The notes: generated by a model not told the origin, from the sequence alone. A DNA stretch of 64,000 nucleotides from Klenkia brasiliensis (GCF_900100695.1 NZ_FNCF01000002.1:806001-870000), one strand, 5' to 3'. Positions 1-9,065 are shown, counted from the first letter of the stretch. Program-made: numbers and translations.

Positions 1-533
1 GGTTCTTCCTGCTCACCGCGGCGCTGGGCATCGGCCTGGCCCTGGTCGGGGACACCCTGGTGTTCCTCTGGGTGCTCAAGGGCGTGCCGGACACGCCCCA
101 CCCGGCCCGGGTGCTGCTGCCCGGCGCGGTCTTCGGCGCCGTCGGCTTCGAGCTGATCAAGTTCCTCGGCGGCTACTACCTGAACATCCTGTCCGGCAAC
201 GTGACCGCGTCGGCGCTGGGCAGCGTGGTCGGGCTGGTCGTCTGGATCAACGTGCTCGCCCGGTTCGGGTTCTTCACGGCCTGCTGGACCGCGACCCTCC
301 CTGCGGTCGAGCACTCGGACGCGCAGGTGCCGTTCGGTCCCGAGGCGCCGACCCGGCTGCCCGACGTGGTGCTGGTCGACGAGCGGGGGCCGCGTCCCGG
401 TCCGGTCCGGCTCGCGGCGGGACTGGTGGGGGCAGGGGCGCTGATGGGTGCGGCGGCCGCAGGTCTGCTGCCGGCTGCGCTGCGGCGCTCGCGCCGGCGG
501 GCACCACGGGACGGCGGGGCGGCGGACGCCTGA
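1..533 (+). CDS. YihY/BrkB-family inner membrane protein (C-terminal part, 5' end outside window)
   Basis: The frame is open from base 3, so the gene starts before the window. About 176 residues are visible. Two hydrophobic stretches flank a segment with a lysine-containing FELIKFLGGYYL helix and a later VVWINVLARFGFF helix, the pattern of the last membrane segments of the YihY/BrkB (UPF0761) family. The tail after the last helix is polar, has one more hydrophobic stretch (LAAGLVGAGALMGAAAAGLLPAA, split here as LAAGLVGAGALMG and AAAAGLLPAA), and ends in Arg-rich sequence. The family is an inner membrane protein of uncertain function, despite the old RNase BN label. Its 3' end runs about 260 nt into the opposing carboxypeptidase frame. 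Confidence 0.8.
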   Translation, partial: FFLLTAALGIGLALVGDTLVFLWVLKGVPDTPHPARVLLPGAVFGAVGFELIKFLGGYYLNILSGNVTASALGSVVGLVVWINVLARFGFFTACWTATLPAVEHSDAQVPFGPEAPTRLPDVVLVDERGPRPGPVRLAAGLVGAGALMGAAAAGLLPAALRRSRRRAPRDGGAADA

Positions 534-1812
534 CCGCCCGGTCGTCGGACCACCCCCCGGCCGGCACCAGCCGCACGGCCCGCCGCCGGCCGACCGCGGT
601 GGCCACCACGATCGCCACCGCCCCGGTGGCCAGCGCCACGGGCAGCAGCACCGACTCCTGCGGCGCGGTGCTGGCCGCGGGGTCCACGGCGGGGGAGGCC
701 GCGGCGGCCGCCGCGTCGGCGGAGCTGAGCGTGCCGTCGGCGGGGGAGGGCGCGGGCAGGGTGACCGCCGCGGCGGTCGACGCGACGTCCCCGGGCCGGA
801 CCAGCGTGCCGACGCCGGCGCCGGCCGGGGTGGCGAAGCCCCAGTCCAGCAGCCGCTGCGCCTGCTCGGTGGTCGAGACGGGGTAGCGCTCGGTCTGCAT
901 GAGGGCGACCACCAGCCGCCGGCCGTCGCGGGCGGCGGCCGCGACGAAGGTGTGCCGGGCGGCGTCGGTGAAGCCGGTCTTGCCGCCCAGGGTGCCCGGG
1001 TAGTCGGTGAGCAGGGTGTTCTGGGTCTGGATCTGGTAGCCGTCGCTCTTGCCGGGCACGGCGGGCATCTGCGCGGTGGTCTGCTGCAGGATCGCCGCCG
1101 TCGCGGGCGTGTCGACGAGCTGGCGCATGATCAGCGCGAGGTCGTACGGCGAGGAGGTCTGCCCGGCGACGTCCAGGCCCGAGGGCGTGCCCGCGACGGT
1201 GTCGAAGGCGCCGATCCGCTGCGCGGTGGCGTTCATCGCGGCCAGCGTCGCGTCCACCCCGCCGGCCGCGCGGGCCAGGGCGTTGGCCGCGTCGTTGCCC
1301 GACTGCATGACCAGGGCGTCGTAGAGCAGCGACACCGGGTACTGGCCGCCGGCGACCAGGCCGACCCGGCTGCCCTCGACCTGCTCGTCCTCGGTGGTGC
1401 CCTCCACGACCAGCGCCGGGTCCAGCGCCGGCGCCAGGGTGAGCAGGGTGAGCGTCTTGAGCGTGCTGGCCGGGTAGTAGCGGCCGTGCGGGTCCTGCGC
1501 GCCGAGGACCTCGCCGCTGTCGAGGTCGGCCACCAGCCAGCCGTGCGCGTCGATGCCCTCGGGCAGCGCCGGGGCGCCGCCGGCCACGACCAGCCCGCGG
1601 GTGTCCAGCCCCTCGCCGCCGACGGTGCTGCCGTCGGGCGCGGAGCCCTGGGCGGGTCCGCCGTCCGGGGGTGCGGTGGGGGTGGGCGCGGCCGGGTCGA
1701 CCGTCGGCCGCGGACCCGGGGCGGCCAGGGCGGCCGGCGCGGCGGCCAGCAGCACCAGACCGGTCACCAGCGCCACCACGGCCGCACGGGAGGCGGGCAG
1801 CAGGGATCGCAT
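274..1812 (-). CDS. D-alanyl-D-alanine carboxypeptidase (serine-type, S11/PBP5-like)
   Basis: A penicillin-binding carboxypeptidase that would trim the terminal D-Ala from peptidoglycan stem peptides outside the membrane. Residues 1-31 are a signal peptide ending in ALAAP, followed by a Pro/Gly-rich linker. The catalytic set is complete: S116-T-L-K119, S171-G-N173 and K278-T-G280. A hydrophobic segment near residues 388-408 followed by RRR would anchor the C-terminus. The final ~85 residues are Arg/Pro-rich low complexity, encoded antisense to the YihY-like gene. That tail is unusual for the family and the true stop could be misread through a sequencing error. The ATG at 1812 follows a TAGCGT box by 8 nt, so the mRNA is probably leaderless. 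Confidence 0.9.
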   Translation of the reverse strand: MRSLLPASRAAVVALVTGLVLLAAAPAALAAPGPRPTVDPAAPTPTAPPDGGPAQGSAPDGSTVGGEGLDTRGLVVAGGAPALPEGIDAHGWLVADLDSGEVLGAQDPHGRYYPASTLKTLTLLTLAPALDPALVVEGTTEDEQVEGSRVGLVAGGQYPVSLLYDALVMQSGNDAANALARAAGGVDATLAAMNATAQRIGAFDTVAGTPSGLDVAGQTSSPYDLALIMRQLVDTPATAAILQQTTAQMPAVPGKSDGYQIQTQNTLLTDYPGTLGGKTGFTDAARHTFVAAAARDGRRLVVALMQTERYPVSTTEQAQRLLDWGFATPAGAGVGTLVRPGDVASTAAAVTLPAPSPADGTLSSADAAAAAASPAVDPAASTAPQESVLLPVALATGAVAIVVATAVGRRRAVRLVPAGGWSDDRAVRRPPPRRPVVPAGASAAAQPAADLRPPHPSAPLPPPVPPRAGPDRDAAPARRPAPRRAAGSAPRDRTAPARPSARPQGGSRSSRP

Positions 1813-2096
1813 GGGCAGCGACGCTAACCGCGCGGCGGCCCGGCGTCGCCGGTCCGGAGCGTGTCGGGTGGCGTCACGTGACGGGTGCGACGGGTGTGCC
1901 GCCGTGTGGCCCGGACGTTGCCGGGTCCTAACGATCGGGTCTCGGTGTCACCGGCGTCCTGCCAGGGGGCCGTCGACCGCGGTTAGCGTGCCTGGATCGC
2001 CGCCCGGCCACCGGCCAGGGGCGGCGGACCACGGAGTGCACACCCAGGGGTGACCCGGCCCGCGGGCCGGGGGACCCCGTACGAGAGGAGACCGTC
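1813..2096. promoter_or_regulatory. Divergent promoter region, carboxypeptidase / nucleoside importer
   Basis: Longest non-coding stretch of the window. On the minus strand TAGCGT (1826-1821) lies 8 nt before the carboxypeptidase ATG. On the plus strand TAGCGT at 1984-1989 is a candidate -10 for the importer operon and would leave a leader of about 100 nt. A Shine-Dalgarno GAGAGGAG (2083-2090) sits 6 nt before the TTG start at 2097. I see no recognisable riboswitch fold and no clear -35 element. Confidence 0.5.
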
Positions 2097-3167
2097 TTGC
2101 GCCGAGCGCGTGGGATGAAGCTGGCCGCCCTGGCCATCGCCGGCAGCCTGGCCCTGGCCGCCTGTGCCAGCGACGAGACCGGCAGCGGCGGCGGCAGCGG
2201 GAGCGGCGCCAGCGGCGGCAGCGAGGACGGCCCGAAGATCGGCCTCGCCTACGACACCGGCGGCCGCGGCGACAAGTCGTTCAACGACTCCGCCTACGCG
2301 GGTGTCGAGGCCGCCATCGAGGCCAACGGCGGCGAGGTGCAGGAGCTGTCGCCCAACGCCGACGCCTCCAACCGCGCCGACCTGCTGACCCAGCTGGCCG
2401 ACGACGGCTACAACCCGATCATCGCCGTCGGCTTCAACTACGCCGACGTGATCGGCGACGTGGCCGAGCAGTACCCCGACACCCAGTTCGCCATCGTCGA
2501 CGGCACCGGCGTCGACGTCGGCGCGGACAACGTGACCGGCCTGCAGTTCGCCGCCAACCAGGGCTCGTTCCTCGGTGGCGTCGCGGCCGCGACGAAGTCC
2601 GAGACGGGCAACGTCGGCTTCGTCGGCGGTGTGCAGAGCCCGCTCATCGAGAGCTTCGAGGCCGGGTTCACCGCCGGCGCGAAGGCGGTCAAGCCCGACA
2701 TCACCGTCCAGGTGCAGTACATCTCGCCGGCCGGTGACTTCTCCGGGTTCAACGACCCGGCCCGTGGCCAGATCGTGGCCCAGGGCATGTACGACGCGGG
2801 CGCGGACATCGTCTACGCCGCCGCGGGTGGTTCGGGCATCGGCGTCTTCCAGGCCGCCGCCGCCTCGGGCAAGCGCGCCATCGGCGTCGACTCCGACCAG
2901 TACGAGACCGTCGGCGACCCGGCCCTGCAGGCCGTGATCATGACCTCGGTCCTCAAGCGGGTCGACAACGCGGTGGAGGCCTACATCGGCTCCTTCGTCG
3001 ACGGCTCGGTCCAGGGCGGCCAGGACGTCGTCAACGACCTGTCCACCGAGGGTGTGGGCCTGTCCTACTCCGGCGGGTTCATCGACGACATCAAGTCGAC
3101 CATCGACGACTACACCCAGCAGATCGTCGACGGCGAGATCACCGTGCCGGAGACGCCGAGCAACTGA
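2097..3167 (+). CDS. BMP-family nucleoside-binding lipoprotein of an ABC importer
   Basis: Extracellular substrate-binding component of a nucleoside ABC importer (BMP/PnrA/Med family). The N-terminus is a lipoprotein signal with lipobox L20-A-A-C23, then a Gly/Ser linker. The mature protein opens with KIGLAYDTGGRGDKSFND, the family's ligand-site signature. Length (356 aa) is normal. The TTG start is chosen because GAGAGGAG lies 6 nt upstream; an in-frame ATG at 2115 would have no ribosome site. It heads a run with the ATPase and two permeases and is followed by cdd and deoA, which supports nucleosides rather than another ligand. A hairpin after the stop separates it from the ATPase. Confidence 0.93.
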   Translation: MRRARGMKLAALAIAGSLALAACASDETGSGGGSGSGASGGSEDGPKIGLAYDTGGRGDKSFNDSAYAGVEAAIEANGGEVQELSPNADASNRADLLTQLADDGYNPIIAVGFNYADVIGDVAEQYPDTQFAIVDGTGVDVGADNVTGLQFAANQGSFLGGVAAATKSETGNVGFVGGVQSPLIESFEAGFTAGAKAVKPDITVQVQYISPAGDFSGFNDPARGQIVAQGMYDAGADIVYAAAGGSGIGVFQAAAASGKRAIGVDSDQYETVGDPALQAVIMTSVLKRVDNAVEAYIGSFVDGSVQGGQDVVNDLSTEGVGLSYSGGFIDDIKSTIDDYTQQIVDGEITVPETPSN

Positions 3168-3217
3168 CGCCCGGCGGCGTCCGGCAGCAGCACAGCAGGA
3201 GCAGCACCACAGCAGGA

Positions 3218-3262
3218 CGACGGCGGGCCCGGGCGGTGACGTCCGGGCCCGTCGTTTCTCCT
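3218..3262 (+). terminator. Hairpin with T-rich tail between importer lipoprotein and ATPase (attenuator candidate)
   Basis: CGGGCCCGG (3224-3232) pairs with CCGGGCCCG (3243-3251) across a 10-nt loop and is followed by TCGTTTCTCCT. It lies 50 nt after the lipoprotein stop inside what otherwise looks like one operon. It probably lowers read-through, so the binding protein is made in excess over the membrane complex, as is common for ABC importers. A TACGGT hexamer just downstream (3266-3271) could give the ATPase its own promoter. Confidence 0.55.
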
Positions 3263-3333
3263 GTGTACGGTCCAACCGGCCGCAGGTCGTACGGAGCCGA
3301 CGACCAGGACAGCTCAGGCATTCGGGAGTGGCA

Positions 3334-4866
3334 GTGACGGACTCAGCGCCCCTGGCGGTGGAGCTGCGGGGCATCACCAAGCGGTTCCCCGGCGTGGTGG
3401 CGAACAAGGACATCGAGCTGCGGGTCGCCCGCGGCGAGGTGCACGCCATCGTGGGGGAGAACGGCGCCGGCAAGTCGACGCTGATGAAGACCCTCTACGG
3501 GATGCACCGCCCCGACGAGGGCCAGATCCTGCTCGACGGCCGCGAGGTGGTGTTCAAGAACCCCGCCGACGCCATCGCCGCCGGGGTCGGCATGGTGCAC
3601 CAGCACTTCATGCTGGCCGACAACCTCACGGTGCTGGAGAACGTCGTCCTGGGGGCGGAGAAGGCGCACGGCATCGGCGCGGCCGCCCGCCGGCGGATCG
3701 TGGAGCTCTCCGACGCCTACGCCCTCGGCCTGGAGCCCGACACCCTCGTCGAGGACCTCGGCGTCGGCGACCGGCAGCGGGTCGAGATCGCCAAGGTGCT
3801 CTACCGCGGCGCGACCACGCTGATCCTGGACGAGCCGACCGCCGTCCTCGTGCCGCAGGAGGTCGACGAGCTGTTCGGCAACCTGGCCGAGCTCAAGCGC
3901 GAGGGCCTGACCGTCATCTTCATCTCGCACAAGCTGGACGAGGTGCGCAAGGTCGCCGACTCCATCACCGTCATCCGCCGCGGCACCACCGTGGGCACCG
4001 CCGACCCGCGGACGACGACCTCCAAGCAGCTCGCCGAGCTGATGGTCGGCGCCGAGCTGCCCACCCCCCAGACCCGGACGTCGACCGTCCGCGACACCCC
4101 GGTGCTGCAGCTGACCGGGGTCACCGTCGCCGGCCAGGGCGCCCGCCCGGCCGTGGACGACGTCACCCTCACCGTCCGCGAGGGCGAGGTCGTGGGCATC
4201 GCCGGGGTCGAGGGCAACGGCCAGGCCGAGCTGGTCGACGCGATCATGGGTCTGCGCCCGCTGGCCGCCGGCACGGTGGTGCTGGCCGGCGAGGACATCA
4301 CCACCTGGTCCACCCGCACCCGCCGCGAGCACGGCATCGGGTTCATCCCCGAGGACCGGCACCGGCAGGGCATGCTGCTGGACGCCCCGCTGTGGGAGAA
4401 CCGGGTGCTGGGCCACCAGACCGAGGCGCCCAACGCCAAGGGCGTGTTCATCGACCGCAAGGCCGCCCGCGCCGACACCGAGCGCATCATGCGCGAGTAC
4501 GACGTCCGCGCCCCCGGCGCGGACACCCTGGCCGTGGCGCTGTCCGGCGGGAACCAGCAGAAGCTCATCGTCGGCCGGGAGATGAGCGCCGGCCCCAAGC
4601 TCCTCATCGCCGCCCACCCGACCCGCGGGGTCGACGTCGGTGCGCAGTCGGTCATCTGGGAGCTGCTCAAGGACGCCCGCGCGGAGGGGATGGGGATCGT
4701 GCTGATCTCGGCCGACCTGGACGAGCTGATCGGCCTGTCCGACACGCTGCAGGTCATGCTGCGCGGCGGGGTGGTGGCCACCCTCGACCCGGGCGCGGTC
4801 ACCCCCGAGCAGCTGGGCGGCTACATGACCGGCGCGGTCGAGGGCAGCACGGCGGGTGCGGCGTGA
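3334..4866 (+). CDS. Nucleoside ABC importer, double-domain ATP-binding protein
   Basis: ATPase of the nucleoside importer, with two fused ABC domains (510 aa), the sugar/nucleoside (RbsA/NupO-like) architecture. Domain 1 has Walker A GENGAGKST (41-49), a weak signature LGVGDRQRVEIAK, and Walker B LILDEPTAVL near residue 163. Domain 2 has a degenerate Walker A (GVEGNGQAEL), a good LSGGNQQK signature near 402 and LLIAAHPTRGVDVGAQ in place of a canonical Walker B. This asymmetry is normal for the family. The frame extends upstream, but homology starts just after GTG 3334, which has GGGAG 5 nt upstream; GTG 3328 is a less likely alternative. Its stop overlaps the next gene by GTGA. Confidence 0.93.
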   Translation: MTDSAPLAVELRGITKRFPGVVANKDIELRVARGEVHAIVGENGAGKSTLMKTLYGMHRPDEGQILLDGREVVFKNPADAIAAGVGMVHQHFMLADNLTVLENVVLGAEKAHGIGAAARRRIVELSDAYALGLEPDTLVEDLGVGDRQRVEIAKVLYRGATTLILDEPTAVLVPQEVDELFGNLAELKREGLTVIFISHKLDEVRKVADSITVIRRGTTVGTADPRTTTSKQLAELMVGAELPTPQTRTSTVRDTPVLQLTGVTVAGQGARPAVDDVTLTVREGEVVGIAGVEGNGQAELVDAIMGLRPLAAGTVVLAGEDITTWSTRTRREHGIGFIPEDRHRQGMLLDAPLWENRVLGHQTEAPNAKGVFIDRKAARADTERIMREYDVRAPGADTLAVALSGGNQQKLIVGREMSAGPKLLIAAHPTRGVDVGAQSVIWELLKDARAEGMGIVLISADLDELIGLSDTLQVMLRGGVVATLDPGAVTPEQLGGYMTGAVEGSTAGAA

Positions 4867-6077
4867 CCGCGGTGCGCAAGGTCGGCGCCACTCTGCTGGC
4901 CCCGGTGCTGGCCGTCGCCATCGCGCTGGTCATCTCCGCGGTGGTCATGGTGGCCATCGGCGTCGACCCGTTCCGGGCGCTGGACGTCATGGTCGACTTC
5001 GGCGACAGCCCCACCCAGCAGGTCACCGCGATCGTGGTGGTGCTCAACCGGGCGGTGCCGCTGTTCCTGGCGGGCCTGGCCGTGGCGGTCGCGTTCCGGA
5101 TGGGCCTGTTCAACATCGGCGTCGAGGGCCAGTACCGGCTGGCCACGGTGCTCGCCGCCGGCGCGGGCGCGGCGATCTCGCTGCCCGGCCCGCTGCACCT
5201 GGTCGCGATCATCGTGGTCGCGATGCTGGTCGGCGCCGTGTGGGCCGGCATCGTCGCGGTGCTGAAGGTGACCCGCGGCGTGTCCGAGGTGATCAGCTCG
5301 ATCATGCTGAACTTCATCGCGCTGGGGCTGGCGTCCTTCCTGCTCACCGGCCCGCTGCGCGGCAGCGAGCCGGGCGCGTCGATCATCACCACCAAGGACA
5401 TCCCGGAGTCGGGCTGGTTCCCCTCGCTCAACGGCCTGTTCGACGCCCTGGGCCTGGCCAACCCGCCGCGCCAGCTGTACGGGTTCCTGCTGGTCGCGGT
5501 GCTGGTCGGCGTGGTCGTCGCGGTGCTGCTCAAGCGCACCCGGTTCGGCTTCGACCTGCGGGCCACCGGCCTGTCGGCGTCGGCGGCCTCGGCCAGCGGC
5601 GTGGACGCCAAGCGGATGGTCATCACCACGATGCTCATCTCCGGGGCGATCGCCGGGCTCATCGGCCTGCCGGACCTGCTGGGCTCGGACCACAACTACG
5701 GCACGGAGTTCACCTCGGGCCTGGGCTTCCTGGGCATCGCAGTGGCGCTGCTGGGCCGCAACAACCCGGTCGGGATCGCCCTGGCCGCGCTGCTGTTCGC
5801 CTTCCTGGACCGCGCCGCGGTGCCCCTGCAGATCGCCGGCATCCCGTCGTCGGTGGTCACGATCATCCAGGGCACGATCGTGCTCGCCGTCGTCATCGCC
5901 AACGAGGTCGCCCGGCGGATCGCCCGTCGGCAGGCCGAGTCCGGCGGCGCGGTCGCCGCGCCACCGGCCGGTGACGGCAGCAGCCCCGGACCCGGCAGCG
6001 CACCGGCCACCGGGCCGGCCCTGACCAACGCGACCGGCGCCGCCGGCCGCACCGACCCCACGGGGAGCGCCCAGTGA
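4863..6077 (+). CDS. Nucleoside ABC importer permease 1
   Basis: Membrane subunit of the nucleoside importer (404 aa), branched-chain amino acid/ribose permease superfamily. Around eight to ten hydrophobic segments are visible, with RMGLFNIGVEGQYRLA, the hallmark N-terminal motif of this permease, and GLGFLGIAVALLGRNNPVGI towards the C-terminus. The last ~45 residues are Pro/Gly/Ala-rich and likely cytoplasmic. The GTG at 4863 overlaps the ATPase stop (GTGA), and its own stop overlaps permease 2 the same way, so the three are translationally coupled. Confidence 0.93.
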   Translation: MTAVRKVGATLLAPVLAVAIALVISAVVMVAIGVDPFRALDVMVDFGDSPTQQVTAIVVVLNRAVPLFLAGLAVAVAFRMGLFNIGVEGQYRLATVLAAGAGAAISLPGPLHLVAIIVVAMLVGAVWAGIVAVLKVTRGVSEVISSIMLNFIALGLASFLLTGPLRGSEPGASIITTKDIPESGWFPSLNGLFDALGLANPPRQLYGFLLVAVLVGVVVAVLLKRTRFGFDLRATGLSASAASASGVDAKRMVITTMLISGAIAGLIGLPDLLGSDHNYGTEFTSGLGFLGIAVALLGRNNPVGIALAALLFAFLDRAAVPLQIAGIPSSVVTIIQGTIVLAVVIANEVARRIARRQAESGGAVAAPPAGDGSSPGPGSAPATGPALTNATGAAGRTDPTGSAQ

Positions 6078-7351
6078 GCACCGCCGCCCCGACGACCGCC
6101 GCGCCCGCCCGCGGCCCGGTGACCGAGCTGTTCCTGGGCGGTGGCCGCGGCCGCCGGCTGACCTGGATCCTGGTCGGCCTGCTGGTGCTGGTCTCCGCCG
6201 TGCGGGTCATCTCCGGGGAGCAGGCGCTGACGTCGTCCTCGACGATGGCCGCCACCCTGCTGCTGGCCGTGCCGCTGCTGCTGGTCGCCCTCGGCGGCCT
6301 GTTCGCCGAGCGCGCGGGCGTGGTCAACATCGGCCTCGACGGCATGATGATCCTGGGCACCTGGGGTGCCGGTTTCGCCGGCTACCAGTACGGCTGGCAG
6401 GGCGCGGTCGTCGGCGGCCTGCTCATGGGCGCCCTCGGCGGCCTGCTGCACGCGGTGGCCACGGTGACCTTCGGCGTCGACCACGTCATCTCCGGCGTCG
6501 CGATCAACATCCTCGCCGCCGGTGTCGCCCGGTTCCTCTCCGAGACCCTCTACGTCGACAACCCCGCCGGCGGCGGCGTCACGCAGTCCCCGGCGATGTC
6601 CTCGCGCCCGCCGACGTTCTCGCTGCCCGTGCTGTCCTCCGGCCCGGACCTGCTGGGCAAGGTGGAGGACCTGCACTGGTTCCTGGTCAGCGACCTGGCC
6701 GGCGTGCTGCGCGGGGTCACCAACGGCGTCGGCGTGCTCACCGTGGTCGCCGTCCTCCTGGTCCCGGCGGCGTACCTGCTGCTGTGGCGGACGTCGTTCG
6801 GGCTGCGGCTGCGCTCCTGCGGGGAGAACCCGGCCGCCGCGGACTCCCTCGGCGTCCCGGTCTACCGGCTCAAGTACATCGCGGTGATCATCTCCGGTGC
6901 GCTGGCCGGCCTCGGCGGGGTCTTCCTGGTCTTCATCGCCAACATCTACCGCGAGGGCCAGACCAACGGCCGCGGGTTCATCGGCCTGGCCGCGCTGATC
7001 TTCGGCAACTGGCGGCCCGGTGGCCTGGCCGCCGGCGCCGGCCTGTTCGGCTTCGCCGACGCCCTGCAGCTGCGCAGCCGCACCGCCGTGGTCGCGCTGC
7101 TGCTGCTGGTCGCGGTCCTGCTGCTGGCCGTCGCGGTCCTGCAGGCCACCCGCGGCCGGTTCACCCAGGCGATCACCGCCGCGGCCTTCGCGGCCGCCTC
7201 GCTGGTGGGCTACCTGAGCATCCAGGAGCTGCCCGAGGGCATCGTCTCCTTCACCCCGCACATCACCACGCTGCTGGTGCTGTCGCTGGCGTCCCAACGG
7301 TTGCGGATGCCCAAGGCCGACGGCCTGGTCTACCGGAGAGGTGAGCATTGA
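6074..7351 (+). CDS. Nucleoside ABC importer permease 2
   Basis: Second membrane subunit (425 aa), pairing with permease 1. It carries the family motif LFAERAGVVNIGLDGMMILG near residue 80 and many hydrophobic helices. A C-terminal pair of hydrophobic segments after residue 340 extends beyond the core. The start overlaps permease 1 by GTGA. Its stop overlaps the cytidine deaminase TTG start (TTGA), linking uptake directly to the first catabolic step. Confidence 0.92.
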   Translation: MSTAAPTTAAPARGPVTELFLGGGRGRRLTWILVGLLVLVSAVRVISGEQALTSSSTMAATLLLAVPLLLVALGGLFAERAGVVNIGLDGMMILGTWGAGFAGYQYGWQGAVVGGLLMGALGGLLHAVATVTFGVDHVISGVAINILAAGVARFLSETLYVDNPAGGGVTQSPAMSSRPPTFSLPVLSSGPDLLGKVEDLHWFLVSDLAGVLRGVTNGVGVLTVVAVLLVPAAYLLLWRTSFGLRLRSCGENPAAADSLGVPVYRLKYIAVIISGALAGLGGVFLVFIANIYREGQTNGRGFIGLAALIFGNWRPGGLAAGAGLFGFADALQLRSRTAVVALLLLVAVLLLAVAVLQATRGRFTQAITAAAFAAASLVGYLSIQELPEGIVSFTPHITTLLVLSLASQRLRMPKADGLVYRRGEH

Positions 7352-7752
7352 TCGACTGGGACGCCCTGCGGGCCGCTGCCCGCGAGGCCATGACGCACGC
7401 CTACGCCCCCTACTCGAACTTCCCCGTCGGCGTGGCCGGGCTGGTCGACGACGGCCGGGTGGTCACCGGGTGCAACGTCGAGAACGCCTCCTACGGCATC
7501 GGCCTGTGCGCCGAGTGCGGGATGGTCAGCGAGCTGGCCCGCACCGGCGGCGGCCGGCTGGTCGCGGTGGCCTGCGTGGGCGGGGACGGCCAGCCGCTCA
7601 TGCCCTGCGGCCGCTGCCGGCAGCTGCTCTGGGAGTTCGGCGGCGCGGAGATGATGATCGAGACCGTGTCGCTGGGCATCGTGCCCATGCGCGAGGTGCT
7701 GCCCGACGCCTTCGGCCCCGACGACCTGGTGAAGGCGGCGGAGCGGGCATGA
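7348..7752 (+). CDS. cdd: Cytidine deaminase
   Basis: Deaminates cytidine and deoxycytidine to uridine and deoxyuridine in the cytoplasm. At 134 aa it is the small tetrameric class. Zinc and catalytic residues are visible as C54-A-E56 and P86-C87-G-R-C90, and GCNVENASYG (41-50) forms the substrate loop. The TTG start is supported by GGAGAG (7335-7340) 7 nt upstream and by the 4-nt overlap with the permease stop. It also overlaps deoA by ATGA. Confidence 0.95.
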   Translation: MIDWDALRAAAREAMTHAYAPYSNFPVGVAGLVDDGRVVTGCNVENASYGIGLCAECGMVSELARTGGGRLVAVACVGGDGQPLMPCGRCRQLLWEFGGAEMMIETVSLGIVPMREVLPDAFGPDDLVKAAERA

Positions 7753-9029
7753 GCGCGCACGACGCCATCGACGTCATCCGCGCCAAGCGGGACGGCGTCG
7801 AGCTCACCGGCGACCAGATCCGCTGGGTGATCGGTGCCTACACGGCCGGCCAGGTGCCCGACGAGCAGATGAGCGCGCTGCTGATGAGCGTGTTCTTCCG
7901 CGGCATGACACCGGACGAGCTCGCCGCCTGGACCCAGGCCATGATCGACTCCGGCGTCCGCAAGGACCTGTCCCCGCTGGGCCGGCCGACCGCGGACAAG
8001 CACTCCACCGGCGGCGTGGGCGACAAGGTCACCCTGCCGCTGGCCCCGCTGGTCGCCGCCTGCGGGGTCGCCGTCCCGCAGCTCTCGGGCCGAGGGCTCG
8101 GGCACACCGGCGGCACGCTGGACAAGCTGGGGGCCATCCCCGGCTGGCGGGCGTCGCTGACCGAGGACGAGTACCTGGGCCAGCTGCGCGACGTCGGGGC
8201 GGTCATCTGCGCGGCCGGCAACGACCTGGCCCCGGCGGACAAGCTGCTCTACGCGCTGCGCGACGTCACCGGCACGGTGGAGTCCATCCCGCTGATCGCC
8301 AGCTCGATCATGAGCAAGAAGATCGCCGAGGGCGCCGACGCGCTCGTGCTGGACGTCAAGACCGGCTCGGGTGCGTTCATGAAGGACGTCGAGAGCTCCC
8401 GCGAGCTGGCCCGCACGATGGTCGGCCTGGGCGAGGCCGCCGGCGTCCGCACCGTCGCGCTGGTGACCGCCATGGACCGCCCGCTGGGCCGCTCGGCGGG
8501 CAACGCCGTCGAGGTCGCGGAGTCCCTGGAGGTGCTGGCCGGCGGCGGCCCGGCCGACCTGGTCGAGCTGACCCTGGCGCTGGCCCGCGAGATGCTCGCC
8601 GGCGCCGGCCGCCCCGACGTCGACCCGGCGGCCGCGCTGGCCGACGGCCGGGCGATGGACAGCTGGCGGGCGATGGTCGCGGCGCAGGGCGGGGACCCCG
8701 ACGCCCCGCTGCCGCAGCCGGCCGAGCGGCACGTGGTCACCGCACCGGCCACCGGCACGCTGACCCGGCTGGACGCCTTCGCCCTCGGCGTCGCGGCCTG
8801 GCGGCTGGGTGCCGGCCGGGCCCGCAAGGAGGACCCGGTGAGCGCGTCGGCCGGCGTGGTGTGGCACGCGTCGGTGGGGGAGCAGGTGACCGCCGGGCAG
8901 CCGCTGCTGGAGCTGCAGACCGACGACGCCGCCCGCATCGACCGCGCGCTGGCCGCCCTGGAGGGCGCCGTCGGGGTGGACACCGACGACACCGTGCTGC
9001 CGCTGGTGGTCGACCGCATCACCGCCTGA
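7749..9029 (+). CDS. deoA: Thymidine (pyrimidine-nucleoside) phosphorylase
   Basis: Splits thymidine, deoxyuridine or uridine with phosphate to the base and (deoxy)ribose-1-phosphate. The 426-aa protein has KHSTGGVGDK (phosphate loop, near residue 80), LSGRGLGHTGGTLDKL and MSKKIAEGADALVLDVKTGSGAFM (split here as MSKKIAEGADAL and VLDVKTGSGAFM), the standard family blocks. The C-terminal part after ~residue 340 is the usual alpha/beta domain. ATG 7749 overlaps the cdd stop. The product sugar phosphate would feed the mutase (25518-27137) and deoC elsewhere in the window. Confidence 0.95.
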   Translation: MSAHDAIDVIRAKRDGVELTGDQIRWVIGAYTAGQVPDEQMSALLMSVFFRGMTPDELAAWTQAMIDSGVRKDLSPLGRPTADKHSTGGVGDKVTLPLAPLVAACGVAVPQLSGRGLGHTGGTLDKLGAIPGWRASLTEDEYLGQLRDVGAVICAAGNDLAPADKLLYALRDVTGTVESIPLIASSIMSKKIAEGADALVLDVKTGSGAFMKDVESSRELARTMVGLGEAAGVRTVALVTAMDRPLGRSAGNAVEVAESLEVLAGGGPADLVELTLALAREMLAGAGRPDVDPAAALADGRAMDSWRAMVAAQGGDPDAPLPQPAERHVVTAPATGTLTRLDAFALGVAAWRLGAGRARKEDPVSASAGVVWHASVGEQVTAGQPLLELQTDDAARIDRALAALEGAVGVDTDDTVLPLVVDRITA

Positions 9030-9065
9030 CCGGGGTCCCAGGTCGATCAGGGACACTGGCTCCCC

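Noticed and set aside
448-1827. 459-codon plus-strand open frame rich in Arg, Gly and His
   Set aside because: It is antisense to the carboxypeptidase, whose motifs are complete; composition is that of a GC-rich shadow frame.
1813-2096. Purine riboswitch before the nucleoside importer
   Set aside because: No conserved three-way-junction core or loop pairs could be drawn; the leader is short and GC-rich.
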